A stretch of 7,105 bases of DNA from Candidatus Aminicenantota bacterium (GTDB taxonomy: Bacteria > Acidobacteriota > Aminicenantia > Aminicenantales > Aminicenantaceae): the NCBI GenBank assembly GCA_030607635.1, contig JAUWJP010000085.1, positions 1-7,105 of the forward strand, in the 5' to 3' direction. The notes under the pieces are model-generated. The model saw nothing but the letters and a program-made list of their open reading frames with translations, was not told the origin of the DNA and ran no database searches. Below are positions 6,497 to 7,105 of this stretch, piece after piece. Position numbers and translations under genes: made by a program. Position 1 is the stretch's first letter; every line of letters starts with the position of its first letter.

Positions 6497-6688
6497 ACAA
6501 TCGACATAATAGATATCACTAAAGAACCAATGCTCGTCTACCCTTCCCTTCATTACCAGAATGGTGGAATCGAGATAGACGAAAAATGCGAAACAAACAT
6601 TCCTGGCCTCTATGTGGCTGGAGAGGCTACGGGCGGAGCACATGGAAGGAATCGGCTTGTGGGAAATTCTGTTCTTGATTATAATGTT
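6497..6688 (+). pseudogene. Remnant of a second fumarate-reductase-like flavoprotein (C-terminal fragment)
   Basis: After a TAA at 6494-6496 the frame reads TIDIIDITKEPMLVYPSLHY and continues through GLYVAGEATGGAHGRNRLVGNSVLDYNVF. This is the substrate-cap and C-terminal FAD-binding segment of a flavoprotein like the neighbouring 4758-6416 gene. By hand alignment about 33 of 53 residues match that gene (its residues 432-484), and the DNA differs at many positions, so it is not a fresh duplicate. Homology stops at an 8-T run (6687-6694), where relatives continue with GRRAG. The frame runs on to a TAG at 6830-6832 through unrelated, Phe-rich, AT-rich sequence. It lacks the nucleotide-binding N-terminus and most catalytic residues and has no ribosome site before the Met at 6530. 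It is best read as debris of a deleted paralogue. Confidence 0.78.
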
Positions 6689-6739
6689 TTTTTTAGTTCT
6701 TATCCGTTTATGGTCTTCGTATCTCATCTGCATTTTCTT

Positions 6740-6767
6740 TTGACTTTTAGAAGGAATTTGATATATT
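6740..6767 (+). promoter_or_regulatory. Candidate sigma70-type promoter for the PilZ gene
   Basis: TTGACT (6740-6745) and TATATT (6762-6767) each match the housekeeping consensus at 5 of 6 positions and are separated by 16 bases. Transcription would begin near 6774, leaving a leader of about 160 bases before the PilZ gene. The surrounding sequence is AT-rich, so a chance match is possible. I saw no operator or riboswitch in the leader. Confidence 0.45.
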
Positions 6768-6933
6768 GTATACGTTTTTCAAGGAAACGGAGTCTTTACT
6801 TTAACTTAGGTCCAGATAAAATAATTTTTTAGAAGCATGTTCGGGGAAAAAAAATTAAGGCCAAACACCATCCTAAATACCTCTCTCTGGCAGAAATCCT
6901 TAACTAAAGCTCGACAAGAGAAGGATGTCATTC

Positions 6934-7105
6934 ATGGAAAATAACGAAGTAGAAAAAAGAACGTGCATCCGGTTTGCGATTCCCGGTGCTACCGTCAGCT
7001 ATAAGTTCAAGGATCACACAGAGGAATTTTCCCCTCTTGTCGATATGAGCCGCGGTGGAGTTAAATTTCTGTGTAAATATCCTCTCGATATCAATGCAGA
7101 CATAA
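6934..7105 (+). CDS. PilZ-domain protein, N-terminal part (3' truncated by window)
   Basis: The 57 visible codons begin MENNEVEKRTCIRF and run off the window edge. Both halves of the c-di-GMP-binding PilZ signature are present: RxxxR (Arg 9 to Arg 13) and DxSxxG (DMSRGG, Asp 37 to Gly 42), at the usual spacing of roughly 25 residues. PilZ domains bind cyclic di-GMP and act as receptors controlling motility, surface attachment or polysaccharide production. The ATG at 6934 is preferred because GAGAAGG at 6918-6924 is 9 bases upstream; the in-frame ATG at 6925 directly abuts that site. Only the start of the domain is visible, so additional C-terminal domains cannot be excluded. The gene is separated from the redox operons by debris and a candidate promoter and is probably unrelated to them. 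Confidence 0.85.
   Translation, partial: MENNEVEKRTCIRFAIPGATVSYKFKDHTEEFSPLVDMSRGGVKFLCKYPLDINADI

Noticed and set aside
6530..6832. 100-codon open frame as a real gene
   Set aside because: Only its first half has homology, the homologous stretch begins upstream of the Met, there is no ribosome site, and the tail is unrelated AT-rich Phe-rich sequence; it is treated as a gene remnant.
6774..6933. Cyclic di-GMP riboswitch upstream of the PilZ gene
   Set aside because: The only resemblance is a short GGCCAAACACC; the conserved core and pairing elements of the known classes were not found.
6925..6936. ATG at 6925 as the PilZ start
   Set aside because: The GAGAAGG ribosome site directly abuts it, leaving no spacer; the ATG at 6934 has a normal 9-base spacing.

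Overview
This window carries the end of a heterodisulfide reductase / FlxABCD-type electron-transfer operon, followed by a fumarate-reductase-like soluble pair, a decayed flavoprotein fragment and the start of a PilZ gene. All recognisable genes are on the + strand. The content points to a strictly anaerobic organism with flavin-based electron-bifurcating metabolism. The PilZ gene (c-di-GMP signalling) and the clear Shine-Dalgarno sites argue for a bacterium rather than a methanogen. The phylum cannot be fixed from this sequence; Desulfobacterota, Acidobacteriota/Aminicenantia and similar anaerobic lineages all fit.

Bases 1-3818 hold five reading units in the order hdrA (3' end only), mvhD/flxD, flxC, flxB, flxA. 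They are packed with gaps of 0-4 bases or short overlaps (1 and 11 bases), so they look like one operon. By homology with known FlxABCD-HdrABC complexes, FlxA would take electrons from NAD(P)H through FAD and a [2Fe-2S] cluster, FlxB and FlxC would carry them along [4Fe-4S] clusters, and FlxD/MvhD would hand them to the HdrA flavin for bifurcation, one branch leading to ferredoxin. No HdrB or HdrC lies in the window; they may be upstream. The flxB frame is interrupted by an in-frame TAG at 2432-2434, so the chain is split in two or the gene is broken.

Bases 3819-3986 are a 168-base gap. I see no convincing promoter or terminator in it, only a very strong ribosome binding site at its end. Bases 3987-6416 hold a two-gene module: a [2Fe-2S]/2x[4Fe-4S] iron-sulfur subunit and a 552-residue flavoprotein of the fumarate reductase/succinate dehydrogenase family. 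The flavoprotein keeps the catalytic residues but has Asn where the covalent FAD attachment His would be, and no membrane anchor gene follows. It is probably a soluble fumarate or enoate reductase. It may be the oxidant side for the upstream Hdr/Flx electrons, but that link is inference.

Bases 6417-6933 contain no intact gene: a small hairpin, a roughly 63-codon remnant of a second, divergent flavoprotein, a plausible sigma70-type promoter and a leader. The window ends inside a PilZ-domain gene starting at 6934.
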